A DNA stretch of 64,000 nt from OMIW01 sp044235645 (GCA_044235645.1 JBIIHQ010000006.1:1-64000); one strand, 5' to 3'. Shown: positions 8,473 through 18,479, counted from the first letter of the stretch. A program made the numbers and translations. The notes: generated by a model from the letters alone, not told the origin.

Positions 8473-9627
8473 TTACATTCCAAACACCCGACCGAGATCG
8501 TTGGTAAGCGCGAGCGCCATCAAGCTGAGAAGAAACAACATCCCCATGGTGGTCAGCCGTTGAAAGGCGAGCAACGATAGTGCCGATCCTTTGATTGCCT
8601 CGACTGAAAAGATAACGAGATGTCCACCATCGAGGACGGGGATTGGAAGAAGATTGAGTATCGCCAGTGTTACATTAATAAAGATCATAAAGTTGAGGAG
8701 GGTCCCACTGCCTCGCTTCGCCGAACGAGAGGCCTCCTGAAACATTAATATCGGTCCGCCAACATTTTTGCGTGATACTCTCCCCGAGAGAAGTCCCCAA
8801 AAGCCTCGAACCGTCATGACACTGACGTTCCACACCTGAGATGCTGCCGCGGTTATCACCTCTCCCTTCGGCATCGGCTCGTATGAGTATGATGGAGCAA
8901 TGCCAATCACGTGTCCCGAGGTCTTGACTCCCGTCATCACCTCGAGCTCTGAGGAGTCAGGTATCGGCTGAACTTGAATCTGCACTGTTGTTTGGGGCGT
9001 CCCTTCAGTATCTCCCTTCCGCGACAGAACAAATGACAGGTCTTTTCCTCCACTTCCTCGCACTGTCTTTGCTATCTGGAACCAGCTATCTATCGGGGTG
9101 CCATCGATTGATATAACGGTATCACCCGGCTGTATACCAGCCTTAGCCGCGGGATATCCCGGTTGCACATCCCCGATAATCGGCGCGTTTTGAAGGACGA
9201 TTCCACCAAATGTCGCAAACGAGATAATCGCGAGGACGAATGCAAACGCAACATTGAAAAGGGGCCCTGCGAGCACGATGCCACATTTTGCAAAATATCC
9301 CTTTGTCAGGAACCACCCCTCTGGTCGGGCAAGGGTTGCCAGCGTCTCCCCATCAAGGCCATCCTCTCCCTCTCGATCTTTCGCAGAACCAAATACGAGA
9401 TGTCGGTCATCACCGCTCATCCGAACGTATCCACCGAATGGAATAATGCGAAGAGAGTACTGAGTACCCCCCCGTCGTATTGCCCACAGTTTTGGTCCAA
9501 AACCGATCGCGAACTCCAGCACCTCGACCTTGTTCCATCTGGCAAGGAGAAAGTGACCCAGCTCGTGAACAAAGATAATGACCCCGATCGCGGCTATAAC
9601 GACGGCGGCGTTGGTAAGGGCACCCAT
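8473..9627 (-). CDS. rseP: RIP metalloprotease RseP (site-2 protease)
   Basis: RseP cleaves transmembrane segments of anti-sigma factors and remnant signal peptides in the inner membrane. The zinc site HELGH is at residues 21-25 inside the first membrane helix. The second metal motif is the LLPIPVLDGGHL segment near the C-terminus. Only one PDZ domain is evident (about residues 150-240, with GYPAAKAGIQPGD), whereas E. coli RseP has two. Length 384 residues. It follows dxr and precedes tsaB in the same direction, the classic dxr-rseP order. Confidence 0.93.
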   Translation of the reverse strand: MGALTNAAVVIAAIGVIIFVHELGHFLLARWNKVEVLEFAIGFGPKLWAIRRGGTQYSLRIIPFGGYVRMSGDDRHLVFGSAKDREGEDGLDGETLATLARPEGWFLTKGYFAKCGIVLAGPLFNVAFAFVLAIISFATFGGIVLQNAPIIGDVQPGYPAAKAGIQPGDTVISIDGTPIDSWFQIAKTVRGSGGKDLSFVLSRKGDTEGTPQTTVQIQVQPIPDSSELEVMTGVKTSGHVIGIAPSYSYEPMPKGEVITAAASQVWNVSVMTVRGFWGLLSGRVSRKNVGGPILMFQEASRSAKRGSGTLLNFMIFINVTLAILNLLPIPVLDGGHLVIFSVEAIKGSALSLLAFQRLTTMGMLFLLSLMALALTNDLGRVFGM

Positions 9628-9769
9628 AGCATTCCTTGTTAAATAGGCTTCTTGTCTCGAAACGCGGTGTTGGGGTCACCACGGGCAGACCGTCTGATTC
9701 GTTATTACCACTGGCATTATGCGAAAGTCGCCCTGAGAGGGAAAGTGCTACTGCTGGCCCGCGCCTCTT

Positions 9770-10921
9770 TTACGAGAGACTCTGTTCCATCCACTCCCAC
9801 AAGCGTAATTCAAGTCGTTGAACATCCCGAGGTTCCGGAGATTTGGGATCAAAGAAGACCGATAAACCCCGTTCAATAAGTGGCACAATCTCAGTAAATC
9901 CGATCTCTCCCCGCAAAAAAAGCGATACCGCGCGTTCGTTTATGAGATTGAACACCGCGGGAGCGTTCCCTCCCGAACGGAGGCACGATCTGGCCAATTG
10001 GGGGGCTGGGAATCGCTTATCGTCGAGAGGGGCAAACGTAAGGGCTCCCACCTCTTCGAGTTGAAGCGGAGCCATCATCCCGGCGAGTCGCGGTTCTGGA
10101 TGTCCCATCGCGTACCCAATAGGACCCCGCATGTCGGGAACTGAGAGCTGCGCGAATTGCACCCCATCGGTGAATGTTATCAGCGAGTGAACAATGCTTT
10201 CGGGGTGAATGACAATCTTGATTCGATCCTCTGGAAGGGAAAAGAGCCATGCTGCCTCAATCACCTCGAGCGCCTTGTTGACGAGGGTGGCTGAATCAAC
10301 CGATATCTTGGCCCCCATGCTCCACCGGGGATGTTTGACTGCTTGTTCTGGAGTGATCGAGCTAAACGCCTCGGGGGGCATGCGCCAGAAGGGACCACCC
10401 GAAGCGGTGAGGGTGATTGAGGCGAGATCTTCCCGTCCACGTCCTTCCATCAACTGAAAAATCGCCGAGTGTTCGCTGTCGATTGGGAGAAGATGCGCTC
10501 CATTTCGAGCCGCAACCTCCATCAAATACGCTCCGGCACACACGAGACTCTCCTTGTTCGCAAGGAGCACCCGCCGCCCCGCCTGCAATGCCGCCTCCAC
10601 CGGTCGCAATCCCGCGACCCCTACGATCGCCGCGACTACCAGATCCGCTTGTGAGGCAGCAGCAAGACGGCAGAGGTTCTCCTCACCGATAAGAATCTCC
10701 CCCCGGAAATCGGGCAGCCGTTCCCGGAATGTTTTCGCGGCATCGTCGCTGCCGAGTACCACCACGGCAGGGCGAAACTCATCTGCTATAGCGCCAATTT
10801 TTTCTCCGCTTGAATGGGCACTCACTCCCCACAGAGAATAATGTTCAGGAAATTGTCTGATGATCGAGAGGGTTGAGCTTCCTATTGAACCACTCGCACC
10901 AAGAACTACCACCTTTTTCAT
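9770..10921 (-). CDS. dxr: 1-deoxy-D-xylulose 5-phosphate reductoisomerase
   Basis: Dxr converts DXP to 2-C-methyl-D-erythritol 4-phosphate with NADPH, the committed step of the non-mevalonate isoprenoid pathway. The protein has the NADPH-binding GASGSIGSSTL at the N-terminus, LLANKESLV, the metal-binding LPIDSEHSAIFQ, TLTASGGPF, and HPRWSMGAKISVDSATLVNK. Length 383 residues matches the family. It lies between cdsA and rseP, so the operon couples undecaprenyl lipid supply with its precursor pathway. Confidence 0.97.
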   Translation of the reverse strand: MKKVVVLGASGSIGSSTLSIIRQFPEHYSLWGVSAHSSGEKIGAIADEFRPAVVVLGSDDAAKTFRERLPDFRGEILIGEENLCRLAAASQADLVVAAIVGVAGLRPVEAALQAGRRVLLANKESLVCAGAYLMEVAARNGAHLLPIDSEHSAIFQLMEGRGREDLASITLTASGGPFWRMPPEAFSSITPEQAVKHPRWSMGAKISVDSATLVNKALEVIEAAWLFSLPEDRIKIVIHPESIVHSLITFTDGVQFAQLSVPDMRGPIGYAMGHPEPRLAGMMAPLQLEEVGALTFAPLDDKRFPAPQLARSCLRSGGNAPAVFNLINERAVSLFLRGEIGFTEIVPLIERGLSVFFDPKSPEPRDVQRLELRLWEWMEQSLS

Positions 10922-10961
10922 GAGACCTCTTGCCGTTGCCCTGATCTAACAACCTACTCTA

Positions 10962-11891
10962 TCAACACGAGAGAACGGCCATCACGAGGAGCGCACCAAG
11001 TAGCCCATCAATCCTGTCCAGAAATCCCCCGTGTCCCGGCAGGAGCGAACCAGAATCCTTTTGCCCTACTCCTCGTTTCAGGAGCGACTTGGTTATGTCG
11101 CTGAGTTGAGCTCCCCCGATCACCACAAAAGGTGTCCACCATTCAAGGAGCCGAGGCATCACGGCCATGGCACCACCTCCTCCAACCCAAGGGAGGAGGA
11201 ACGCGCCGAGTATCCAAGTAAGAGATCCCGCTGCGAGCCCACCGAGGGCTCCGGCCCATGTCTTTTTGGGTGAGGTCACTGGAGAGAACCGGAATCCTCC
11301 AACGTACTTACCAACAAAGAAGGCTGCAGTATCGTTGACGGCGACCGATGCAACGGTCAGGAAGAAGAGAGCTGGTCCTCCCACCATCGAAATCAAAAGC
11401 GTTCCTCCTGTGATGATAAGAATCCCCTGGATTGCCGCTGCAGCTACGAGAGCTTCAACCTCAGATATCGAACGTGCTCGTGCACAGAGACCGGGGATGG
11501 CACAGACCACCCCACCCAGAACCCCAAGCGCGAGCCCTTCTCGTCCCACGACCTCCCCAAAGGGGGCTCCTCCCGTGAGTGCCCGCGTGAGCTGCCAAAA
11601 GAATATAAGAATCGCGACACATCCGAACACCGCGCCCACTTTCCAACCGAATCGGCGCCCCGCGATACACGCCGCCTCCTGCGCCGCTACCGAGACAACC
11701 GTCGTGGCCACGCAGAAAAGCATCGGTTTTCCCCACTCAGGGGAGAGTCCCGCATACGCGAAAAGGCCAATCACCACAAGAACCATCACCACGGCCGTGA
11801 TAATCCGGGTGATGAGCTCGGAGGTCTTACCCGACGCTTCGAACGGCTGCTGGCGCGGCTCTGAGTCGGTCATCGAGTCGTTGCTATTCAT
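10962..11891 (-). CDS. cdsA: Phosphatidate cytidylyltransferase
   Basis: CdsA makes CDP-diacylglycerol from phosphatidic acid and CTP in the inner membrane. The 309-residue product has about eight hydrophobic segments and the C-terminal family signature (SDITKSLLKRGVGQKDSG..LPGHGGFLDRIDG). I chose the ATG at 11891: it overlaps the uppS stop in an 8-base ATGAATAG arrangement, typical of translational coupling. The frame is open seven codons further upstream. A hydrophilic 30-residue head precedes the first membrane helix. Confidence 0.95.
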   Translation of the reverse strand: MNSNDSMTDSEPRQQPFEASGKTSELITRIITAVVMVLVVIGLFAYAGLSPEWGKPMLFCVATTVVSVAAQEAACIAGRRFGWKVGAVFGCVAILIFFWQLTRALTGGAPFGEVVGREGLALGVLGGVVCAIPGLCARARSISEVEALVAAAAIQGILIITGGTLLISMVGGPALFFLTVASVAVNDTAAFFVGKYVGGFRFSPVTSPKKTWAGALGGLAAGSLTWILGAFLLPWVGGGGAMAVMPRLLEWWTPFVVIGGAQLSDITKSLLKRGVGQKDSGSLLPGHGGFLDRIDGLLGALLVMAVLSC

Positions 11892-12684
11892 CGCGTTCCT
11901 CAGCTTCGACACGCTGCTCTGAAGTCAGCCCAAATCGTCGCTCCCGTTGCTGGTACGAGTATATACATTCCCGAAGATTATCGGCACTAAATGCAGGCCA
12001 CAGTGCTCCGCTTACGACGATCTCCGCATAGGCAAGCTGCCATAGAAGAAAGTTCGAGATCCGAAATTCGCTGCTCGTCCGGATAAGAAGATCGGGATCG
12101 GGAATATCGTGCGTGAAAAGCGAGGATGCAAACATCTCCTCCGTGATTTCTTGAGGAGAAAACTCCCCCCGAGCAACCCGTTCGCTGAGCCTTCTTGCAG
12201 CGGTTACCAGCTCATCGCGCCCTCCGTAGGAAACAGCGAGAATCAGCTGCATACCGGTGTGCTCACGCGAACGCTCCTCCGCTCGCTCAAGACTCTCAAC
12301 TACATAACCGGGCAGCCGACTCCGATCCCCTATCGCGCGAAGCCGTATACCATTATCGCATAATCTATCGAGCTCTGCGTTAAGATAGCGGTGAAACAAA
12401 CCCATGAGCGCTCCAACCTCCTGCTCTGGTCGTTTCCAATTTTCAGAGGAAAATGCGTAAAGGGTCACGTATTGGACTCCGAGACGTCGACACTCCTCAG
12501 CGACCATCCGGACCGTCTTCGCCCCCGCACGGTGACCCTCAACCCGGGGCATCCCCCTCTGCTGTGCCCACCGACCATTACCATCCATGATGAAGGCAAT
12601 GTGGCGCGGCATCCTCGTGGGGTCAATGGTAGCTGGGTGGGATGCTCCCACAGACAGGCCCGTTGGTTCGATGGAGACAGCCAT
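11884..12684 (-). CDS. uppS: Undecaprenyl diphosphate synthase (cis-prenyltransferase)
   Basis: UppS elongates farnesyl diphosphate with isopentenyl diphosphate to the C55 carrier lipid of peptidoglycan and O-antigen synthesis. The protein shows the catalytic region HIAFIMDGNGRWA with its Asp, HRAGA, the YAFSSENWKRP segment, and the C-terminal RTSSEFRISNFLLWQ plus AYAE motif. Length 266 residues includes a roughly 25-residue N-terminal extension. It is followed directly by cdsA with an 8-base overlap. Confidence 0.96.
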   Translation of the reverse strand: MAVSIEPTGLSVGASHPATIDPTRMPRHIAFIMDGNGRWAQQRGMPRVEGHRAGAKTVRMVAEECRRLGVQYVTLYAFSSENWKRPEQEVGALMGLFHRYLNAELDRLCDNGIRLRAIGDRSRLPGYVVESLERAEERSREHTGMQLILAVSYGGRDELVTAARRLSERVARGEFSPQEITEEMFASSLFTHDIPDPDLLIRTSSEFRISNFLLWQLAYAEIVVSGALWPAFSADNLRECIYSYQQRERRFGLTSEQRVEAEERDE

Positions 12685-12761
12685 CTATTCCCTCTCGGTA
12701 ATCACCGCCCTGAAACAAAAACCGGACACCTTCTCGGCTCTTTTGGAAATCAGCCTTCCCG

Positions 12762-13316
12762 CTAACCGGCGATCAGCTCCTTCTCCTTCGCGACGAGCAG
12801 CACATCGATCTCGGCGATAAACTTGTCAGTAACCTTTTGCACCTCGTCCTGGTGACGACGCGACTCATCTTCAGAGAATTCTTTGGCCTTCTCTTGCTTC
12901 TTGATCGCATCAATCGACTCCCTGCGATGCGAGCGAACCCCGACCCGCGACTCCTCGGCAAGTTTATGGAGGCCTTTGATAATTTCTCGTCTTCGCTCCT
13001 CGGTAAGTGCGGGAATCGTCATTCGAAGCATGGACCCCTCACGCTGCGGGTTGAGACCGATATTCGCCTGACGTATCGCTTTATCAACGGCCTCAACCGC
13101 AGACGCATCATAGACTTGAACTGTAATCACCCGGGGCTCAGGGGTATTGATAAGGCCAAGTTGAATCAGCGGTACGTGGGAACCGTAATACTCAACGTGT
13201 ATCGAGTCGAGCAAGCCCGACTGAGCTCTCCCTGTTCGAGTTTTCTGGAGCTCCTTGCGAAAATGGTCGACCGTTGCCTTGCATTGAGCCTCGAGCTCTT
13301 TTCCAAAATTACTCAT
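12762..13316 (-). CDS. frr: Ribosome recycling factor
   Basis: Frr splits post-termination ribosomes together with EF-G. The 184-residue protein has the family's length and signatures: RTGRAQSGLLDSIHVEYYGS near the N-terminus, the PQREGSMLRMTIPALTEERR segment, and the RRESIDAIKK region in the C-terminal helix. It lies between pyrH and uppS, its usual place. Confidence 0.97.
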   Translation of the reverse strand: MSNFGKELEAQCKATVDHFRKELQKTRTGRAQSGLLDSIHVEYYGSHVPLIQLGLINTPEPRVITVQVYDASAVEAVDKAIRQANIGLNPQREGSMLRMTIPALTEERRREIIKGLHKLAEESRVGVRSHRRESIDAIKKQEKAKEFSEDESRRHQDEVQKVTDKFIAEIDVLLVAKEKELIAG

Positions 13317-13434
13317 GGATGTCCTCCCGTGAATGTCAGTGACCGCGCCTAACGGTCCGTCTATGCGGGTGTTACTCGAGCAACTACCCTCCTGGGCAGC
13401 GACCCATCACCCAGTATCGGCCCTCTCTCGCTCT

Positions 13435-14208
13435 TTAGTCCTTTTTCGGTCCGCGGACTATCGTCCCGATCCGCTCCCCCGAGACGAGCCGTTTGAGATT
13501 ACCCTCCGCACCAACATCAAAGACGATAATTGGAAGGTCGTTGTCCATGCAGAGGGATATCGCGGCGGCATCCATCACCTTTAGTCCCTGTTGGAGCGCC
13601 TCCATAAATGAGACCTCGTCGTAACGGATCGCGGTAGGGTCCTTTTTAGGATCCTTATCATATACTCCATCAACCTTGGTACCCTTCAGGAGGACCTGAG
13701 CGTTAATTTCGAGAGCTCGAAGGCTCGCGGCGGTATCGGTGGTGAAGTAAGGGTTACCGATTCCGCACGCAAAAATAACGACTCGCCCCTTTTCTAGGTG
13801 ACGAAGCGCCCGACGTCGGATATATGGCTCCGCTATCTCCTTCATCTCAATTGCTGAGAGCACCCTCGTAGGCACTCCCCGCTGTTCGAGTATGTCCTGA
13901 ATGGCAAGGGCATTTATTGAGGTTGCCAGCATCCCCATATAATCGCCCGATGCGCGGTCAAGTCCCTGAGCCCCAGCCTGAACACCCCGAAAAATATTCC
14001 CCCCCCCGATGACAAGACCGATCTCGATCCCCATCGCGTGAACCGACACTACCTCGTCAGCCAATCTCCCGATTACCGAGGGATCTATCCCCAATCCCCG
14101 CTCTCCTGCGAGAATCTCACCACTGAGCTTGAGCAGGATTCGTCGGTATGGGGCAGAATGTGCAGCGGTTGACTGCTGACTTCCTTCTTGTTCCCTCGGC
14201 ATCATCAC
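13435..14208 (-). CDS. pyrH: UMP kinase
   Basis: PyrH phosphorylates UMP to UDP in pyrimidine nucleotide synthesis. Visible motifs are YRRILLKLSGE, the glycine-rich VIGGGNIFRG, DYMGMLATSINALA, and the C-terminal DAAAISLCMDNDLPIIVFD. The 257-residue length includes about 20 extra N-terminal residues. The frame starts GTG-ATG-ATG, with GGAGG 9 bases before the GTG, so any of the three could be used. It begins 4 bases after the tsf stop. Confidence 0.96.
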   Translation of the reverse strand: MMMPREQEGSQQSTAAHSAPYRRILLKLSGEILAGERGLGIDPSVIGRLADEVVSVHAMGIEIGLVIGGGNIFRGVQAGAQGLDRASGDYMGMLATSINALAIQDILEQRGVPTRVLSAIEMKEIAEPYIRRRALRHLEKGRVVIFACGIGNPYFTTDTAASLRALEINAQVLLKGTKVDGVYDKDPKKDPTAIRYDEVSFMEALQQGLKVMDAAAISLCMDNDLPIIVFDVGAEGNLKRLVSGERIGTIVRGPKKD

Positions 14209-14212
14209 GTCG

Positions 14213-14869
14213 TTACACCTCCCCGGTCAGGGCAGCAACGTCGCTGGCAAGGTCTGCCTTTTGCTTCTCGATTCCCTCACCCACCTCGAAGCGGACGAAC
14301 CGACGAACAGAGACCTTCTCACCGCATTTAACACTCAATTCCTCTACAACGTTCTTCACCGACACCTTTCCCGAGTCATCACGAACGTATGGTTGTTCGA
14401 GGAGGCAGTTCTCCTCGTAGAACTTCGCCAATTTTCCTGGGAGGATCTTCTCCGCGTTATTCCGCTGAGCAGGGGTGAGCTGCTCAAGGAAGATCTCCTT
14501 TTCCTTCTCGATTACTGCGCTCGGCACCTCATCGGGTGAGAGGTAGAGTGGCTTCATAGCCGCAACGTGCATAGCAATCCCACGAGCGCATTCTTGAAAA
14601 TCATCCCCTCTGGCGACGAAATCTGTTTCGCAGTTTAGTTCGACGACAGCTACTATCTGACTATTGGCGTGAATGTAAGTGCCTATCGTCCCTTCGGCTG
14701 CGGTGCGACCTGCCCGCTTACCGATATCCTTCAGCCCTTTTTTCCGAAGAACCTCAACGGCTGCTTCAAGCGACCCTCCCGCTTCGTTGAGCGCCTTTTT
14801 GCAGTCCATCATCCCCGCTCCGGTCATCTCCCGAAGTTCCTTCACCATTGATGCTGAGATCTCACCCAT
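14213..14869 (-). CDS. tsf: Elongation factor Ts
   Basis: EF-Ts is the guanine-nucleotide exchange factor for EF-Tu. The N-terminal UBA-like region reads VKELREMTGAGMMDCKKALNEA, followed by the core with CETDFVARGDDFQ. At 218 residues it is shorter than the roughly 280-residue E. coli form, as in many bacteria with the short EF-Ts type. It lies between rpsB and pyrH. Confidence 0.97.
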   Translation of the reverse strand: MGEISASMVKELREMTGAGMMDCKKALNEAGGSLEAAVEVLRKKGLKDIGKRAGRTAAEGTIGTYIHANSQIVAVVELNCETDFVARGDDFQECARGIAMHVAAMKPLYLSPDEVPSAVIEKEKEIFLEQLTPAQRNNAEKILPGKLAKFYEENCLLEQPYVRDDSGKVSVKNVVEELSVKCGEKVSVRRFVRFEVGEGIEKQKADLASDVAALTGEV

Positions 14870-15060
14870 TTGAAATACTTCCTTGTGTTTAGATTGTTTA
14901 TGCTATGATTGGGACCCGGCTGACCGGTACCTTTTAACCCGGTCATGAACGGTGGCCACTTTGGTAGGTGGATTATTCCTGTGAGCTCCGCACGGCCCTC
15001 TCTCCACGAATGAGATGGCCGCGCGAATGACCGGTAAGCACGATCGCTGTCCCGTTATCG

Positions 15061-15963
15061 TTATGCCTCAGCCGCTGGTGCCCCGGCACCTGCGTCGTCG
15101 GAGCTGGGTTGAACCTGAGCCTGTTCGACCGGCGCAGCCACTGGTGTTCGAGCTGAGCGGCCCCGTCCTCCCTCTTCGCCCCGACCAGTGCGGGACTGGA
15201 AGCTCTTTCGGGCCTCGATGACGATATCAGCGACGGCCGAGAGAAACAGCCGAAGTGTTCTGGCGGAGTCGTCGTTCGCAGGGATGGGGTACGCCACCGT
15301 TCCTGGATCGACGTTTGTGTCAGTCAGAGCCACGACCGGGATTCCAAGACGCTCAGCTTCACGGATGGCGATATCTTCCTTGTTAAGGTCAACCAGGAAG
15401 ATAACATCGGGAGCACTCTTCATCGAGCGGATACCGCCCAGGTTTGCCTCGAGCTTTTCAAGCTGGCGGGAAATGGTGAGCTTCTCCTTTTTGTTAAGCT
15501 TAACGTCCGAGTTCGGATTCTCTGCGGAGGCGAGAAGCTCCTCGAGCTTCGCCATCCGGCTCAATGAATTGCGGATTGTTTGGAAGTTCGTCAGGGTACC
15601 TCCGAGCCATCGGGAGGTAACGTAGTGCCCGCCACATCGTGCTGCCTCTTCCTTGACAATGTCGCGTGCCTGCACCTTGGTGCCTACAAAGAGGATCGAA
15701 CCTCCGCGCGCAATCGTATCGTAGATATACTTACTTGCTCGGCCCCACGCCTCAACCGTCTTGTCCAGGTTTATAATATGTACCCCGTTGCGTTCGCCGA
15801 AGATGAATTTGGTCATCTTCGGATTCCAACGCTCAGTTTGATGCCCGAAGTGCGCCCCTACCTCGATCAGGGATCGGACCGTAACCGATGTCGAGGTGGG
15901 AATTGGTGCGGATGTCTGCGAGGTTGTAGCGGCTGACGCTGCGGAGCTTTCTTGTTCAGTCAT
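15061..15963 (-). CDS. rpsB: 30S ribosomal protein S2
   Basis: S2 binds the 30S head-body junction. The protein has GAHFGHQTERWNPKM, the MTKFIFGERNGVHIINL segment, and FVGTKVQARD. At 300 residues it is longer than the usual 230-260. It carries an extra N-terminal Ser/Thr-rich head of about 25 residues and a C-terminal Ala/Pro/Gln-rich tail of about 50 residues that looks disordered. It is the first gene of the minus-strand rpsB-to-tsaB run; the 244-base leader (15964-16207) could hold an S2 autoregulatory site, but I see no defined structure. Confidence 0.96.
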   Translation of the reverse strand: MTEQESSAASAATTSQTSAPIPTSTSVTVRSLIEVGAHFGHQTERWNPKMTKFIFGERNGVHIINLDKTVEAWGRASKYIYDTIARGGSILFVGTKVQARDIVKEEAARCGGHYVTSRWLGGTLTNFQTIRNSLSRMAKLEELLASAENPNSDVKLNKKEKLTISRQLEKLEANLGGIRSMKSAPDVIFLVDLNKEDIAIREAERLGIPVVALTDTNVDPGTVAYPIPANDDSARTLRLFLSAVADIVIEARKSFQSRTGRGEEGGRGRSARTPVAAPVEQAQVQPSSDDAGAGAPAAEA

Positions 15964-16207
15964 GATATGTACTCTCTATGGTGAGTGTCTTAGTTAGTCC
16001 TCCCCGCTTCGACACCACCGACCGTGCATTTCGTAAACAGCGATAGCTCACGATCAGTGGCGACTAAGACCGGCATACCTTGTTTCGGGTATCTCTGCGG
16101 GTGTGTAGTCGGGGGGGAGGATATCATTCTTAGGGGCCAACGGCAACGCTCCCGAACCGACAGGCGTGATATGCGCCGGTCTGTTATGTCTCCCTTTCCA
16201 CTCCCCC

Positions 16208-17626
16208 TCAGGGTCGCGTTGCTCCACCATCAGCCATCCCTCGAAGTCCTGTCTCCAGGTGGTCAATCACCTCCTGACACCGTCCGGGTGTGATCCCACC
16301 CCCCAGTTTTGCATCTTCCCGCAGCTCATCGATGGCTCGAAAAAAATCCTTCACGCACTCCGGAGCGCGGCTGGGGGTTGGGGCCCATGAGGTAATGATA
16401 TCGTCGAGGTCGGCGAGGAGCTGGGATGAGCGATTTTGTTTCTTCACGAAGAGCGGCGATTCTGGGAGCTTGAATGGAAGGGACCTGCGCGAGGAATCGG
16501 GACTCGCCTCTCGCGCGAGACGGCTGACAAGTTCACCGATGCACCCGACTGTGTATGAGTCAGTGCCGTGGCCCAAAAGGTGGTAGCCCTGCTCTTCGAG
16601 AGCTCGTCGTCTTTTCTCTTTCTCAGGTACGCGGTTGATATCGGCGAACTGTTTTGCCTGCGCTGTGATATTTGCCGCGGGTGGTCGTGCCGGTTCGGCA
16701 ATGACCTTTGACCAGAGGAATCCTCCTCTCCTGATGTTAAGCTTGGCGAACACATCGAGTACGTCGGCGAGGAGTTCATAGGGCGGAGGAAACTTCCTCG
16801 AACCGTCACCAGCTCTTATCTCTATCTTATCATCCCAGATAGTTCGAAAATTACCTAAATCAGGGGTGATGACCACGAGCCCTTTCGTGGTGAGCATCTC
16901 CCGAAGAGTTCCCTCGACACCGTCCCATGACCACGAATCGCGGGGACATTGCTGTCGCAAAGCGAGGTTTTTGAATCGATTCAACGAGGCGTCCACGAGC
17001 CCATGAGCATTCGGACGATACAGTCGATAACACTGCTCGCCTCGGTTGTACTCGAGCCACGCAAGAAGCATCCGATCATCAGGAATGCGCGGTTTTTCGC
17101 CCGGTTGGGTAAATCCGGGCTGCGCTCCGACCGCCGAGCTTTGATTGTCGCCGGACTGATCGCAGTTGCCCGCTGGGAACGGCACCGTGATGGCGGCAAT
17201 AAAGCAGGGATTTGGCGACACTGTGAAATCTCGCCCAAAAATGGTCGGATACGGATTATGGCCCCGAAGATCAGGGATAGAATTGAGGGTGATATGTGAC
17301 GGGTAATCGGCAGCTGTCTTATCGATTCCTGCGGTGATGAGGAGCGAGTCGAAATAATCCTCGGCTCGGTGGAATTCGGAGAGAAACTCACCACGTGCCA
17401 ATCGGAACTCGTGTGCAAACCGCCTCACCTCCGCGAGAGGGCTCGATGCGCGGAGGGGATTATCGACTGATACTGGGCTCTGCATTTCTCGCTCAGGAAG
17501 TGCTGGCGATGAGAGGTGCTGACGTGGCCCTGAAGTGTCGTTGTGTGCTGGTTCGGACCCTGACTCGGGCCGTGACGGCTCAACGGAATCACTCTTACTG
17601 GGGTCATTTTCTGCGTGTAATCCCAT
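16208..17626 (-). CDS. Unrecognised 472-residue protein
   Basis: I do not recognise this family. The first 55 residues are Ser/Pro/Glu rich and probably disordered. The central part has folded-looking segments with many aromatic residues (for example DRMLLAWLEYNRGEQCYRLYRP and LVVITPDLGNFRTIWDDKIEI). The C-terminal 90 residues are helical, with a possible coiled coil. There is no signal peptide or membrane helix. AGGGA precedes the ATG. It is codirectional with rpsB, 244 bases upstream of it, and has no obvious partner gene. Confidence 0.7.
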   Translation of the reverse strand: MGLHAENDPSKSDSVEPSRPESGSEPAHNDTSGPRQHLSSPALPEREMQSPVSVDNPLRASSPLAEVRRFAHEFRLARGEFLSEFHRAEDYFDSLLITAGIDKTAADYPSHITLNSIPDLRGHNPYPTIFGRDFTVSPNPCFIAAITVPFPAGNCDQSGDNQSSAVGAQPGFTQPGEKPRIPDDRMLLAWLEYNRGEQCYRLYRPNAHGLVDASLNRFKNLALRQQCPRDSWSWDGVEGTLREMLTTKGLVVITPDLGNFRTIWDDKIEIRAGDGSRKFPPPYELLADVLDVFAKLNIRRGGFLWSKVIAEPARPPAANITAQAKQFADINRVPEKEKRRRALEEQGYHLLGHGTDSYTVGCIGELVSRLAREASPDSSRRSLPFKLPESPLFVKKQNRSSQLLADLDDIITSWAPTPSRAPECVKDFFRAIDELREDAKLGGGITPGRCQEVIDHLETGLRGMADGGATRP

Positions 17627-18479
17627 CGACTTTTCCCTGAGATCGTGAAGGCACGGAGATCCTTACGATAAAGTGGTCGCAAACTCAATTGTTTTCCCTA
17701 CTCACTCCGAATGATCACCGGAGGATGCTCTGTGGGATTACGGAGGGGGAAAAGAACATTGATAGCAGGCTGGGCTATGGTAGGGTTGGCAGAAGACGGC
17801 CTTCCGTTTGAACCTCTCTGTTTTGAGAGGAACATGTCCGGCATCCTCGTAATCCGCTCGGGAAGAGATGGAGGCACGGTGCTCGGAATGCCGGGGTGGT
17901 CGTGGTTCGCGGGGGTGTTAGTGTGGAGAGGGTGAGGGAGGGCTCGACGGACAGGACAGGACAGGACAGAAATAGCACAGCAGAGTGTCTAGTGCCGACG
18001 CGTATCATCGGCGGCGAATTCGTCATTTGGGATTGCCTTTAGCTCAGTGGAATGCAATCCAGGGGAATTCCTCCTTAATTGGGGATACTCTCCCCTGACA
18101 TCCCAGAACGTTTCGGCCATAAACGTGTATCCAATCAGGTTGAGTATGCGCTACTGGATAGTGGGAGGTCAGCCAAGCTCCATTCCATGCTGTGCTGACG
18201 CGGAGACGTCCTCTGAAACGGGATCTACCCCAACGTATAATCTTTTCGTGGCCGCCACCTGCTGCCCTTATTGATGGACCGATAAGAGGACTCAGGATCG
18301 ACTGGGTTCACCGCAGTGGCTAAGCTCTCCTGAGACCTGAAAGCCATCGCCCGAGAGCACCTTCTCGCCACTAACAAATATCGACCGGCGCCCCCCGTTT
18401 GAACTAATTGTCCGCCAGTGGAAATTCCCATCTCCTCCGCCCTCTCTCATGCGGGTCGGGGGTAGGCTACCAAACTCCA
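17627..18479. other. 853-base intergenic region
   Basis: No supported gene. It contains a perfect four-copy GGACA tandem run (17949-17969) and a tRNA-like fragment near 18036-18060 that does not fold. Short frames on both strands lack ribosome binding sites and recognisable sequence. It separates the lolD stop from the start of the unrecognised 472-residue gene. Confidence 0.5.
17949..17969. repeat. Short tandem repeat, four GGACA units
   Basis: Four consecutive perfect copies of the 5-mer GGACA are followed by a degenerating copy. The run lies in a non-coding stretch, so it could vary in length by slippage without affecting a protein. No regulatory role can be shown. Confidence 0.8.

Noticed and set aside
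15964..16207. rpsB leader examined for a riboswitch or S2 autoregulatory structure
   Set aside because: No convincing stem pattern found by eye; RNA folding would be needed to decide.
17949..17969. GGACA tandem run considered as a CRISPR or satellite
   Set aside because: Only a 5-bp unit with four copies and no spacers; treated as a simple sequence repeat.
18034..18070. tRNA-like fragment with TTAGCTCAGTGG-type D-arm sequence
   Set aside because: No matching acceptor, anticodon stem or T arm follows; it cannot fold into a cloverleaf.
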